DNA from: Endozoicomonas gorgoniicola
GTDB lineage: Bacteria > Pseudomonadota > Gammaproteobacteria > Pseudomonadales > Endozoicomonadaceae
Length of the DNA stretch: 64,000 nucleotides
Direction of reading: 5' to 3'
Assembly: GCF_025562715.2 (NCBI RefSeq)
Contig: NZ_JAPFCC010000001.1
Coordinates: 1,196,501-1,260,500, forward strand
Below are positions 7,290 through 14,041 of the stretch, piece after piece. The position numbers were made by a program, and so were the translations under genes. Positions within the stretch are counted from its first letter, which is position 1, and each line of letters begins with the position of its first letter. The notes under the pieces were generated by a model that saw only the letters and a list, made by a program, of their open reading frames with translations, had not been told where the DNA came from and did not search any database.

Positions 7290-8772
7290 CGGGTTAGGTA
7301 AACTGATCAGCCTAGACGAGATGAGAAGCCTGCACGAAGTCATTGACGCCCTGATACCTGCGCCATCGTCTGACGAGGACAATGAAAAAGACCTGCCGGT
7401 TAACGCCCCGCCGCAAGTTACAGACGCTATGTTTCCGGGCTTGCTGGGTGAGATTACTGAAGCCTGCTGCAAGGACACAGAAGCAGTCCCGACTTCTGTA
7501 GGCGCTTACCTTTTGGTCTGGTTTACATCCCATATTGGTCGTACTCGTTACATGATGATTGGCGACGAGCAACGCTGGCTGAATAATTTTTTCCTTCTGG
7601 TTGGGCCTTCGGGGTCAGGCAAGGGAACCTCGGGTAAAGGCCCGGCAAGAATTTTTTACCAGGTACAGGATAAAATGCAGGTTCTGTTCCAGTCCGCTTT
7701 TGATGCGGGCCGTGGTGAGGGACTAAAGCAATGCCCAAACCTTCAAGTGCATAATGGTGGGCTGTCATCAGGTGAGGGTCTTGGCTTTGCGCTGGATGAC
7801 GGAACTGATTCACCCATTCCTGGCAGAACGATTACTGACAAGCGCCTGCTGGTGATTGAAAGCGAGATGGCCAATACACTGTGCAATATGACCAGGCAGG
7901 GCAATACATTATCTGCCCAGTTGCGTAACGTCTACGACGGTGTGGACATCAAGCCGATGACAAAACGCGACAGGGTCAGTGTCAGCGATCCTTATATATG
8001 CCTGCTTGGTAACATAACCCCTGATGAATTGCTCAAGTTTGATGAAGACCGACTGCAGTCGTTTAATGGTCTGCTGAACCGCATGTTAATGCTATGGACA
8101 CAGCCACAAAAACTGGTGTCCAGACCCAAAACGATGGATAGCAACACCTTGTCCGGGTTTTCCAGCACAATTGCCGAACATATCATGAAAGCCAGAAATG
8201 GCCGGTTTGAAACCCACTGGAAAAAACTCCGGTTACAGACCGAACCGTTGCTGTTCACCAAATCAGCAGAAGACCTGTGGGACAGGTCATATAGCCGATT
8301 GGTTAACCAGCCCTACAGTAAACGTATCGAGCCACTGGTCAGACGACACCGATTGCATGCCAGGCTGATGGCTGCGGCTCTAGCTCTGTTTCAGGGACAT
8401 GAAGTGGTAACAAGGGAAGATATGGAGGGAGCCCTTGACTGGATAGAGTTCTCCAGGCAGTCCATTGTCTTCTGTTATCGAACCCAGACAGAACAGAGAA
8501 AGGTTGAGGCGATACACGTCATGGCCAAGAAGGTTCTCTATGCCATTCATGTACTCTGTCAGAAAAACAATACCTGCACCCGTACCGATATACATAATTT
8601 ATGCCAGCGAAAGCTGCGCAGAGAGCAATTAACCGAGGCACTTGAACTGCTTATTAATCAAGTCCCTCCACTGATCCAGCAGAAACTTAAGCGGCTTGAA
8701 TCTGGTCGCAGTGTTCCTGTGTACCTGCCGACAGCGGACGCTAAATGTTTGATTAGTAGAGAGTGTGTTTAA
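7276..8772 (+). CDS. DUF3987-type replicative ATPase/helicase-like protein
   Basis: About 498 aa from ATG 7276. A Walker A motif (GPSGSGKGTS) lies near residue 112 and an acidic Walker B-like LLVIESEMANT near 190. The C-terminal part is helical and ends in a winged-helix-like region (TRTDIHNLCQRKLRREQLTEAL). Proteins of this type sit next to phage and plasmid primases and act as replication helicases. An upstream in-frame start at 7201 lies fully inside the primase and is less likely. Confidence 0.8.
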   Translation: MSNTNGLGKLISLDEMRSLHEVIDALIPAPSSDEDNEKDLPVNAPPQVTDAMFPGLLGEITEACCKDTEAVPTSVGAYLLVWFTSHIGRTRYMMIGDEQRWLNNFFLLVGPSGSGKGTSGKGPARIFYQVQDKMQVLFQSAFDAGRGEGLKQCPNLQVHNGGLSSGEGLGFALDDGTDSPIPGRTITDKRLLVIESEMANTLCNMTRQGNTLSAQLRNVYDGVDIKPMTKRDRVSVSDPYICLLGNITPDELLKFDEDRLQSFNGLLNRMLMLWTQPQKLVSRPKTMDSNTLSGFSSTIAEHIMKARNGRFETHWKKLRLQTEPLLFTKSAEDLWDRSYSRLVNQPYSKRIEPLVRRHRLHARLMAAALALFQGHEVVTREDMEGALDWIEFSRQSIVFCYRTQTEQRKVEAIHVMAKKVLYAIHVLCQKNNTCTRTDIHNLCQRKLRREQLTEALELLINQVPPLIQQKLKRLESGRSVPVYLPTADAKCLISRECV

Positions 8773-8773
8773 C

Positions 8774-9004
8774 ATGAACACCAAAGACCCCACGCTTAAT
8801 GTAAACCTACTTCTGGAGCAGATGACAGGGTGCATTGACCTTACTCAGCAAAATGCACAGCACTACAACGACCGTGAAATCACAGCCAATCTGGCGGATG
8901 TTCAGAAACGTTATGTCAATCTTATGAAAAATGAAATGTATCCGTCTGAGAATTCCATAAGGGTAGTACTGGATGCAGAAAAGGTTGAAAAGCAAGGGAA
9001 ATAA
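8774..9004 (+). CDS. Small phage protein of unknown function
   Basis: The product is 76 aa starting MNTKDPTLNVNLLLEQ, with GAGAG about 10 nt upstream. It is helical and charged, with no recognised domain. It follows the helicase-like gene by 1 nt, in the same operon. An in-frame GTG at 8765 is a possible longer start. Confidence 0.6.
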   Translation: MNTKDPTLNVNLLLEQMTGCIDLTQQNAQHYNDREITANLADVQKRYVNLMKNEMYPSENSIRVVLDAEKVEKQGK

Positions 9005-9286
9005 GTGGGGGGGGGGTGGTGCCGGGCGCTAGATAAGCCTGCTAAGCAGCCCCCCAACCTTTTATCCAAAGACTCTTGTATAAGTCAGGACACCCGGCAT
9101 GGAAGCCGCTTGTCCAGAACGAGAAAAGGTTCCCGCCATAGCACTGGTATCTAGCCAGTTCAGACAGACGAGCGGGAACCAGTCTACCAGATAACGGAAA
9201 AGGTTAGCAATGCTAACCCCGCTATTTGGTAGACCCATACAGTGTAACCAACCCCAGGGCCAGTTTCATCTGGCCGGGAGGTGATA
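9005..9286 (+). ncRNA. Highly structured non-coding stretch, RNA or replication-origin candidate
   Basis: There is no ORF in this 282-bp gap within the replication operon, but stems are dense. TGCCGGG (9020-9026) pairs with CCCGGCA (9093-9099). GGTTCCCGC (9128-9136) pairs exactly with GCGGGAACC (9172-9180), enclosing ACTGG/CCAGT (9143-9147, 9155-9159). GTCTACCAGATA (9182-9193) pairs with the segment 9223-9234 over 12 bp with one G-U, enclosing GGTTAGC/GCTAACC (9202-9208, 9212-9218). GGCCAG/CTGGCC (9258-9263, 9270-9275) sits just before the next ribosome site. A G10 run (9007-9016) faces a C6 run (9050-9055). It could be a structured RNA, an origin or a leader. Confidence 0.55.
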
Positions 9287-9508
9287 ATGAGCAGGGATTA
9301 TTCCGGTGGCGCTTATCATAGGACAAATTCAAAATTTTCAAAGCTGGGCAAGACCGAGCAACGCCTGCGCCTGTCCCGAGACATACGGCGATGGCTTAAC
9401 AGTGGCCATCATATTCAGCAACTACCGCCCGGCCCTGTTACAGCGGTCGGACGACTTGACAAATTTTCCATCCTGATGATTGAGTCCGGGTACGCCTATG
9501 AACTCTGA
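9287..9508 (+). CDS. Small basic phage protein
   Basis: The product is 73 aa starting MSRDYSGGAYHRTNSK. It is rich in Arg and Lys with RLRLSRDIRRWLNSG, and may bind nucleic acid. GGGAGG lies 6 nt before the ATG; GTG 9281 would add two residues. A GGCCAG/CTGGCC hairpin ends at 9275, immediately upstream of the ribosome site, so translation may depend on it. It overlaps the next gene by 11 nt. No family recognised. Confidence 0.6.
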   Translation: MSRDYSGGAYHRTNSKFSKLGKTEQRLRLSRDIRRWLNSGHHIQQLPPGPVTAVGRLDKFSILMIESGYAYEL

Positions 9509-9923
9509 CAGTGCCAGAAAATCCGTAAACAAGGGCAAGAACGGCGAGCGCGAGTTTATCCGCACCGTGTACCGCCTCACCAATGGTGCGGTAGAGCTGC
9601 GGCGCAACCTGCGACAGTGCCGCGACGGCGGCGACGACCTCGGCGGCGCAGGGCTGTTCAGCTTTGAAATCAAGCGCTGGGCGCGCGTCAGTGACGCACT
9701 GGTGCGCGACTGGTGGACGCAGGCGCAGCGCAACGCAAGAAAGCAACGAAAAACGCCGGTACTCGCCTATCGGGCCGACCACCAAGGTTGGAAGGTCGCG
9801 ATGCACCCAAACTATTACTTTGACGAGCAGGACATACGCGGCTGCATGACGATGGATGTTGAACTGTTTTGCCGGTTTTTGCTTGACCCGAAATGGGTAC
9901 AGGAACATGGCCAGAAAACCTGA
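9498..9923 (+). CDS. PD-(D/E)XK-type phage nuclease, resolvase-like
   Basis: The product is 141 aa starting MNSDSARKSVNKGKNGEREF. The Glu of GEREFIR, the Asp of RDGGDDL and the FEIKRW motif (Glu-x-Lys) make a PD-(D/E)XK signature in the usual order. WWTQAQRNARK then gives the conserved Gln-rich helix. Proteins like this in phage replication operons act as Holliday-junction or recycling endonucleases. GC content is higher than in the neighbours (many GCGC runs), suggesting a different source. Confidence 0.7.
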   Translation: MNSDSARKSVNKGKNGEREFIRTVYRLTNGAVELRRNLRQCRDGGDDLGGAGLFSFEIKRWARVSDALVRDWWTQAQRNARKQRKTPVLAYRADHQGWKVAMHPNYYFDEQDIRGCMTMDVELFCRFLLDPKWVQEHGQKT

Positions 9924-10323
9924 CGTTATTGACCGGATTCTGGAACACTGGGCCAGCTGGCGAATAACGCTTGAACTGTACGAAGGCACTGGCCCCAGTT
10001 CCATTGTGCGGTTTAAGGAACCTGCAGGCACGGTTAATACAGGCTCCCGTCCACTGTTTTACGGCAATGCCAACCGACGTCTTGCTGCCCTGAATGCTGA
10101 TCTTTGTATTAACTTAGAGGCTTTACAGGTCAACTGTCTATTAGTTTTGTACGGTCTGCCTGGCGAAGACAACCTCAAGGCACGGCGCTTTGGACTAAGT
10201 TTGTCAAAGCTCGGCACTATCCGCAAACAGGGCCGGGTCATTGCCCGACAACATATCTCCCCTACCATCCGGCTATCCATTGGAGGCCATGATGATCAGT
10301 TACGAAGAACAGCTGCTGGATAA
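9907..10323 (+). CDS. Phage protein of unknown function at the end of the replication operon
   Basis: The product is 138 aa starting MARKPDVIDRILEHWASWR. It overlaps the nuclease gene by 17 nt. The C-terminal part (LNADLCINLEALQVNCLLVLYGL ... RRFGLSLSKLGTIRKQGRVIARQ) could hold an HTH. Its position is where antiterminators (Q/RusA region) often lie, but I see no specific match. Its TAA stop falls inside the first attC-like site (GGATAAC), as with cassette ORFs, so its 3' end may have been shaped by cassette insertion. Confidence 0.6.
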   Translation: MARKPDVIDRILEHWASWRITLELYEGTGPSSIVRFKEPAGTVNTGSRPLFYGNANRRLAALNADLCINLEALQVNCLLVLYGLPGEDNLKARRFGLSLSKLGTIRKQGRVIARQHISPTIRLSIGGHDDQLRRTAAG

Positions 10324-10408
10324 CCCTGAAGCTCAGGCGACCGCCGAAGGCTGGTCGGGTGGAGGCGAAGCCGGAACGAATTGGAGCGACTTGTTATATG
10401 GCGAATAG
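10292..10408 (+). CDS. Possible 38-aa ORF spanning the first attC-like site
   Basis: ATG 10292 has GGAGG (10282-10286) at good spacing and reads MISYEEQLLDNPEAQATAEG to a stop at 10406. It overlaps the previous gene in another frame and the start of cassette ORF A. It may serve only to couple translation into the first cassette. Support is the ribosome site alone. Confidence 0.33.
   Translation: MISYEEQLLDNPEAQATAEGWSGGGEAGTNWSDLLYGE
10317..10399 (+). repeat. attC-like site 0 (upstream boundary of cassette array)
   Basis: The R''-like box GGATAAC is at 10318-10324 and the R'-like box GTTATAT at 10393-10399, which fits GTTRRRY with cleavage after the G. Inside, AAGCTC (about 10330) faces GAGCGACTT (about 10384), giving a paired L box with unpaired bases. 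The central region is a GC-rich partial dyad. Length is about 83 bp, typical of attC. Confidence 0.7.
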
Positions 10409-10688
10409 CACAGACTCGCAGTTAAAAAAGCAAGATTTCATGGGTTACGCAAGACCTGTTAGCCGTGAAGAAGCAGAAGAACTTTGGTCAAAAGAAGGCT
10501 TCCAAAAACTAAATAGCTTTATGATCAGGGCAATGCAGAAACCCAGTGTTACTGATATATGGTATGCCTGGTATCCGGTGCGATATGGAGCTTTAGGCAC
10601 TGGTCGCTGGGTTTGGCTCAGAAAGGTTTGGCGTAACCGTTGTGGGGGAACCGCAATATACCAGCCGTTAAGCATGGTAAATGATTAA
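10398..10688 (+). CDS. Cassette A protein, unknown
   Basis: The product is 96 aa starting MANSTDSQLKKQDF; the ATG overlaps the R' box of the preceding attC-like site. A second ATG at 10440 (MGYARPVSREEAEELW) is an alternative. The C-terminal part has WYAWYPVRYGALGTGRWVWL, rich in Trp and Arg, a type seen in small cassette and phage proteins. Its stop lies three bases before the next R'' box, the usual arrangement in integron cassettes. Function unknown. Confidence 0.6.
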   Translation: MANSTDSQLKKQDFMGYARPVSREEAEELWSKEGFQKLNSFMIRAMQKPSVTDIWYAWYPVRYGALGTGRWVWLRKVWRNRCGGTAIYQPLSMVND

Positions 10689-10690
10689 GC

Positions 10691-10747
10691 CATATAACCC
10701 CTTTATCAGCCGCCGCCGTAGCGGTCGGCTGGATGAAATTGTTATGT
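10691..10747 (+). repeat. attC-like site 1
   Basis: R''-like ATATAAC at 10692-10698 and R'-like GTTATGT at 10741-10747. R'' is the exact reverse complement of the GTTATAT that starts this cassette, as the cassette model predicts. Centre: CAGCCGCCGC pairs with GCGG-T-CGGCTG with one extrahelical T. TTTATC faces GAT-G-AAA with one extrahelical G. About 57 bp long. Confidence 0.85.
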
Positions 10748-10777
10748 GGCGATTTGCACGAAGCTATGGAGATAAAA

Positions 10778-11047
10778 ATGGATAAACGAAATTTAGGTGC
10801 GTTTGAAATACCAATAGAATTTGTTGAAAAAGAACCTGAACAACTCGCACGAATTTTTGGATTAATGACATTCGTTCCTGTCAGGGTTGAGTGTTTGTGG
10901 CACAAGTCTGTTTTTGAGTACATTGGCCTATCTCCAAAGTTTAAGGAAGTACCGGAAGGAGCAACTGCCAGAAAGTACCAACTAACGTGTACCGATGCGT
11001 ATAATGGGGAAGTTTCAGACGTTACAGTAACTGATGTAGCCACATAA
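10778..11047 (+). CDS. Cassette B protein, unknown
   Basis: The product is 89 aa starting MDKRNLGAFEIPIEF. GGAG lies 5 nt upstream of ATG 10778; in-frame ATGs at 10733 and 10766 are less good. The TAA stop lies inside the R'' box of attC-like site 2. The protein is small, acidic and probably soluble, ending in alternating strand-like residues (VSDVTVTDVAT). No family recognised. Confidence 0.65.
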   Translation: MDKRNLGAFEIPIEFVEKEPEQLARIFGLMTFVPVRVECLWHKSVFEYIGLSPKFKEVPEGATARKYQLTCTDAYNGEVSDVTVTDVAT

Positions 11048-11101
11048 CCCTGAAGTTGTGAGGCGTGCCGTAGGCACGTCATTACGAACGACTTGTTATG
11101 T
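11041..11101 (+). repeat. attC-like site 2
   Basis: R''-like ACATAAC (11042-11048) is the exact reverse complement of GTTATGT at this cassette's left end; R'-like GTTATGT is at 11095-11101. Centre: CGTGCC/GGCACG with a 3-nt loop. AAGTT faces AAC-GA-CTT with two extrahelical bases. About 61 bp. Confidence 0.88.
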
Positions 11102-11114
11102 TTCGGGAGATTGA

Positions 11115-11552
11115 ATGAAGTTAGTACATTACACAGACAACCATGATTTTGAAGTCCATCCAGTGACTATCAAAAACGAAATGTGGATTAAGCCGCAGGG
11201 TGGTATCTGGTGTAGCCCAGTTGAAGCTGAGTGGGGATGGAAAGAGTGGTGCAAAGAATCTGATTTTTACTGTGCCAAGCATGAAGTAAAAATTCAGATC
11301 AGCACCGATAACTTGTACATCATTGACTCGTTTGATGATCTGGATAAGTTGCCTGTCGCACCAAAAGAAATACCACTGCCGTTTGAAGTTTTGGACTTTG
11401 AGCGGATCAAAGAATCAGGCATTGATGCTATCCACCTGACCATTAAAGGTGAGCAGGAAACCAGATTTACACGACCAAAATGGCTTTATGGCTGGGACTG
11501 CGAATCAGTCTTGATACTGAACGAGCAATGTATTGAGAAAATAGAAACATAA
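11115..11552 (+). CDS. Cassette C protein, unknown (HYT / KPxGxW-type)
   Basis: The product is 145 aa starting MKLVHYTDNHDFEV. GGGAG lies 6 nt upstream. It has an N-terminal HYT, then WIKPQGGIWCSP and WGWKEWC, and near the C-terminus KWLYGWDCESVLILN. This order (HYT, KPxGxWxS, later GIDAI and YGWDCES) recurs in small phage and mobile-element proteins and vaguely resembles ADP-ribosyltransferase-type folds, but I cannot assign activity. The stop lies in the R'' box of attC-like site 3. Confidence 0.7.
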   Translation: MKLVHYTDNHDFEVHPVTIKNEMWIKPQGGIWCSPVEAEWGWKEWCKESDFYCAKHEVKIQISTDNLYIIDSFDDLDKLPVAPKEIPLPFEVLDFERIKESGIDAIHLTIKGEQETRFTRPKWLYGWDCESVLILNEQCIEKIET

Positions 11553-11607
11553 CCCCGTTTTCAGGGGTGCGACCATCGGGAGCATCCCTTGGAAAACTTT
11601 GTTATAC
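11546..11607 (+). repeat. attC-like site 3
   Basis: R''-like ACATAAC (11547-11553) matches the reverse complement of GTTATGT at the start of cassette C. R'-like GTTATAC is at 11601-11607. GTTTTC pairs with GAAAAC, and AGGGGTGC with GCATCCCTT (one G-U pair). About 62 bp. Confidence 0.85.
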
Positions 11608-11631
11608 GTAATTTGGCACAGAGTTAAAAGC

Positions 11632-11904
11632 ATGAATACAAAAGAAAAATTCGAGCGAATACATATAGAAGAAATAGCAGCTATCCCTGAACAGACAGGA
11701 AGTTACGAATTACTTCAAGCGCATTACTGGCTAGTTGATAAAGACGGTCACGTCTTCATTAACAAAAGATCAAGAGCCAAAATGTGTAACAGAGACAAAC
11801 GTGTAGCTGATGTTTTTATGGAAAGAAAAGCTGTGCCTGACGCCGTTTATGTTCAGTACATCCATCAAGCATGGATACCGCACAGTTGTAGTGATTACGT
11901 ATAA
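11632..11904 (+). CDS. Cassette D protein, unknown
   Basis: The product is 90 aa starting MNTKEKFERIHIEEIAAIPE. No strong ribosome site is visible; the in-frame start at 11599 lies in the attC-like site. It is AT-richer than the surrounding phage. The stop (TAA at 11902-11904) lies in the R''-like GTATAAC. A HxC-type C-terminus (IPHSCSDYV) and paired aromatic residues are seen but no domain is recognised. Confidence 0.6.
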   Translation: MNTKEKFERIHIEEIAAIPEQTGSYELLQAHYWLVDKDGHVFINKRSRAKMCNRDKRVADVFMERKAVPDAVYVQYIHQAWIPHSCSDYV

Positions 11905-11975
11905 CCCGTATTAGACGGATCAAATCGGGATAATGCAAAAATGCGGATTATTTTGTACTTGTCCGTATAACACTT
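11899..11975 (+). repeat. Degenerate terminal attC-like site
   Basis: GTATAAC at 11899-11905 is the reverse complement of GTTATAC at the start of cassette D, so the R'' side is intact. The R' side is not: after ACTTG, where GTT would follow, there is GTCCGTA (about 11961-11967). ATAATGC/GC-GG-ATTAT (around 11930-11950) gives an inner stem, and ACGGA/TCCGT an outer one. The array probably ends here. Confidence 0.5.
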
Positions 11976-11996
11976 AAAATACCAAAATTACTTATA

Positions 11997-12019
11997 CTCC
12001 CTGTCTAAAAGTCAGGGAG
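11997..12019. terminator. Hairpin between convergent operons
   Basis: CTCCCTG (11997-12003) pairs with CAGGGAG (12013-12019). It lies between the end of the rightward cassette array and the end of the leftward tail operon. No U-run follows, so the terminator role is tentative. Confidence 0.5.
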
Positions 12020-12027
12020 ATACAGCT

Positions 12028-12279
12028 TCAACCCTGATCCAAAACCGGCAGCAGGTCCTTAAACGGTTCTTTTTCATAGGCGGCGTTTAACTGGTTAAGC
12101 GCATTTCGAAAACCTGCCAGGTTATCGACACCCAGCTCCTCCTTTGCCTGCTCGTCGTTCATTCCCTCGACAGCATTGACTGCACGGTTCAGTTTATAGC
12201 GGCTTTCCTGAGCGCTGTTGACTGCTTCAGCGACAATTTGCCCGATAGGGGTTGAGGTAGAATACGTAAAACGGCTCAT
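12028..12279 (-). CDS. Small tail-associated phage protein
   Basis: The product is 83 aa starting MSRFTYSTSTPIGQIVAEAV. It is mostly helical. It is the last gene of the late operon and overlaps the preceding gene by 4 nt (ATGA). It probably accompanies the tail fibre. No named domain recognised. Confidence 0.6.
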   Translation of the reverse strand: MSRFTYSTSTPIGQIVAEAVNSAQESRYKLNRAVNAVEGMNDEQAKEELGVDNLAGFRNALNQLNAAYEKEPFKDLLPVLDQG

Positions 12280-12647
12280 GCCAGTTTCTCCATTACTAAA
12301 CGGTTAATTTTTTCCTGCTGTGCCTGCTGTTTCTGTTGCTTCTGTTTATCCAGGCGGTTTAGTCGTGCTTCGCCATTTCCTAAATAAATCGCCTGTCGGT
12401 CGGCCTGTTCCTTTTCAGCGGTCTGTAATTCTGTCAAACGACGGTGTTCTTTTACTATCGGATCAACCCAGCCAGGCAGATCGTTAATGTCCTCATTTGG
12501 CAGGTTACTGTACTCAATATGCCCCCGGTCATTTTGCCACTGCAGGGCGTGCAGGTTACCAGGAACACCAAAATCCAGCAGGTTAAATGTCTGTGGATGC
12601 CGGTCAATCAGTGTCAGGTTGTCGGGCTTGACGATGGTCAGGTACAT
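12276..12647 (-). CDS. Tail-fibre-associated protein, possible assembly chaperone
   Basis: The product is 123 aa starting MYLTIVKPDNLTLIDRHP. The N-terminal LHALQWQNDRGHIEY pattern is common in small phage proteins encoded right after a tail fibre. The C-terminal third is a Gln/Lys-rich coiled coil (KQKQQKQQAQQEK). It is 8 bp downstream of the fibre gene. A fibre-assembly role is inferred from position. Confidence 0.6.
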   Translation of the reverse strand: MYLTIVKPDNLTLIDRHPQTFNLLDFGVPGNLHALQWQNDRGHIEYSNLPNEDINDLPGWVDPIVKEHRRLTELQTAEKEQADRQAIYLGNGEARLNRLDKQKQQKQQAQQEKINRLVMEKLA

Positions 12648-12655
12648 AGCGGCTC

Positions 12656-14041
12656 CTACAGTTTGATGATGTAAGCTAGGGCGTAATAGGGTGGCAGGGT
12701 GCTGACGGTATGGGTGTGGGCTCCGGCGCTGTGGGTGCTGGCGGAGTGGGTGTGTGCGCCGGTGCTGTTGGTGCTGGCGGAGTGGGTGTGGGGTCTGGAG
12801 CCACCAAAAGAAGAAGTAAGGGATGTTCTTCTGAAGTAATAAGTAGTGGCGGGAGTTTTAGCTTTATCATCACCTATGCCGTAAGGTTGGTTTGAAGCAA
12901 CGGGTGCTTTATGCTGATGTTTTGGCATCTGACTTTCAGACAGCGTTGTATTAGCAACTGTCACCGAGTGACTATGCGCCCCAGCCGAATTAACCTTCAC
13001 CGAATGACTGTGCGCCCCGGAGCTGCTGGTTCTTGCCGAGGTAGCGCCACCCGTCTTGCCGGGCGCGTAACCGGAGCCCGCCCCGACAATAAACCGGTTC
13101 CTCAGGTCAGGGACTGCTATGCCATTTTTGGTCTTGCCATTGCCATCGCACAGTTTCCAGCCATTCGGCACCTTATCGATAGTACCTGCCCACATCATGA
13201 TACAGCCGGAAGGGACACCCGAGGCAATCGCCTCAGACTTGGCCTTGCGCACCGCGTTGGCCGTGGCCGCCTCTCTGGTACTGTTGCTGCCGGTGCTGTC
13301 GTTCATCTTTACAATGCCGGGCGCGCTGGTTGTCCCCGTTGGCAATTCTTCGGCATTGTGTTGGTGGGTTTTGTTGGCAAAGGCACTGTCTGCCTTGCCG
13401 TTCAGTAGCTTGCTGTTGGCAGCCTGCTCGCTCTTGCCCAGCTTCGCCATGTTCAGGTCATAGACGGCTTTTGAGCTGGCAAAGGCCTTGGCGTTTTTGC
13501 TGGTCGTGCTGTTGCTGATGGGGTAATCCGGCACCCTGCCCAGACCCACGTCGACCTTTGTGGTCGCCCTTGCCCGCAATCCTGAGTAATTGCCGGTTTG
13601 CAGGGCATAGCTGGCGGCAGGAACTTTACCCAGTCTGGCGCTGTCAGCGGCGATGCCTGTTTTTTCCAGCTTGTTGTTGTTCAGGGTGCTGACAGCCTTC
13701 GCCGTGGCAAACTTGCTGGCTGATTGATCGGTAATGGAGCTGGTCGCGGCAAAGTTTGGCACCCGGCCCAGCTTGACATCGTTTTTGGTGGGCCGGTTCT
13801 GGGCGTCGTACTGCTTGATCCATGCCGTGTTGTCGGCATTGCGCCGGTACAGTACCCATGGCTTTTTCGAAGTGTTTAGCCAAAGCCAGCCCGCCTGCGG
13901 GTTCTTCGGTTCGGTTGCCCCGGCGTTGGAGGACACCAGGGCGGCGATGATCGTGTTAAGCTCCGCCCTGAAAGGTGCGCCCGGCTGGTTGTCAAGATAG
14001 AAATCCGGCAACTGCTGAGCCGGTTTAATGTCATCTGTCAT
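12656..14041 (-). CDS. Tail fibre with collar domain and His-rich C-terminus
   Basis: About 461 aa. Two copies of a fibre module (LGRVPNF ... FATAKAVSTLN and LGRVPDYP ... FASSKAVYDLN) occupy residues ~85-210. The collar region reads CIMMWAGTIDKVPNGWKLCDG then VPDLRNRFIVGAG. The last ~130 residues contain repeated GAHSHS, GAHTHS and GAHTHT blocks, ending ALAYIIKL. HxH repeats in such tips often bind metal and build the trimeric needle. The gene starts at ATG 14041, overlapping the J stop (a GTG at 14044 is an alternative). It likely recognises the host surface. Confidence 0.87.
   Translation of the reverse strand: MTDDIKPAQQLPDFYLDNQPGAPFRAELNTIIAALVSSNAGATEPKNPQAGWLWLNTSKKPWVLYRRNADNTAWIKQYDAQNRPTKNDVKLGRVPNFAATSSITDQSASKFATAKAVSTLNNNKLEKTGIAADSARLGKVPAASYALQTGNYSGLRARATTKVDVGLGRVPDYPISNSTTSKNAKAFASSKAVYDLNMAKLGKSEQAANSKLLNGKADSAFANKTHQHNAEELPTGTTSAPGIVKMNDSTGSNSTREAATANAVRKAKSEAIASGVPSGCIMMWAGTIDKVPNGWKLCDGNGKTKNGIAVPDLRNRFIVGAGSGYAPGKTGGATSARTSSSGAHSHSVKVNSAGAHSHSVTVANTTLSESQMPKHQHKAPVASNQPYGIGDDKAKTPATTYYFRRTSLTSSFGGSRPHTHSASTNSTGAHTHSASTHSAGAHTHTVSTLPPYYALAYIIKL

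Noticed and set aside
9438..10031. Long minus-strand ORF opposite the nuclease and 9907 gene
   Set aside because: Shadow of GC-rich coding sequence; the + strand frames carry the motifs and overlaps.
11898..11975. A fifth complete attC site
   Set aside because: The R' side is not GTTRRRY; recorded only as a degenerate terminal site.
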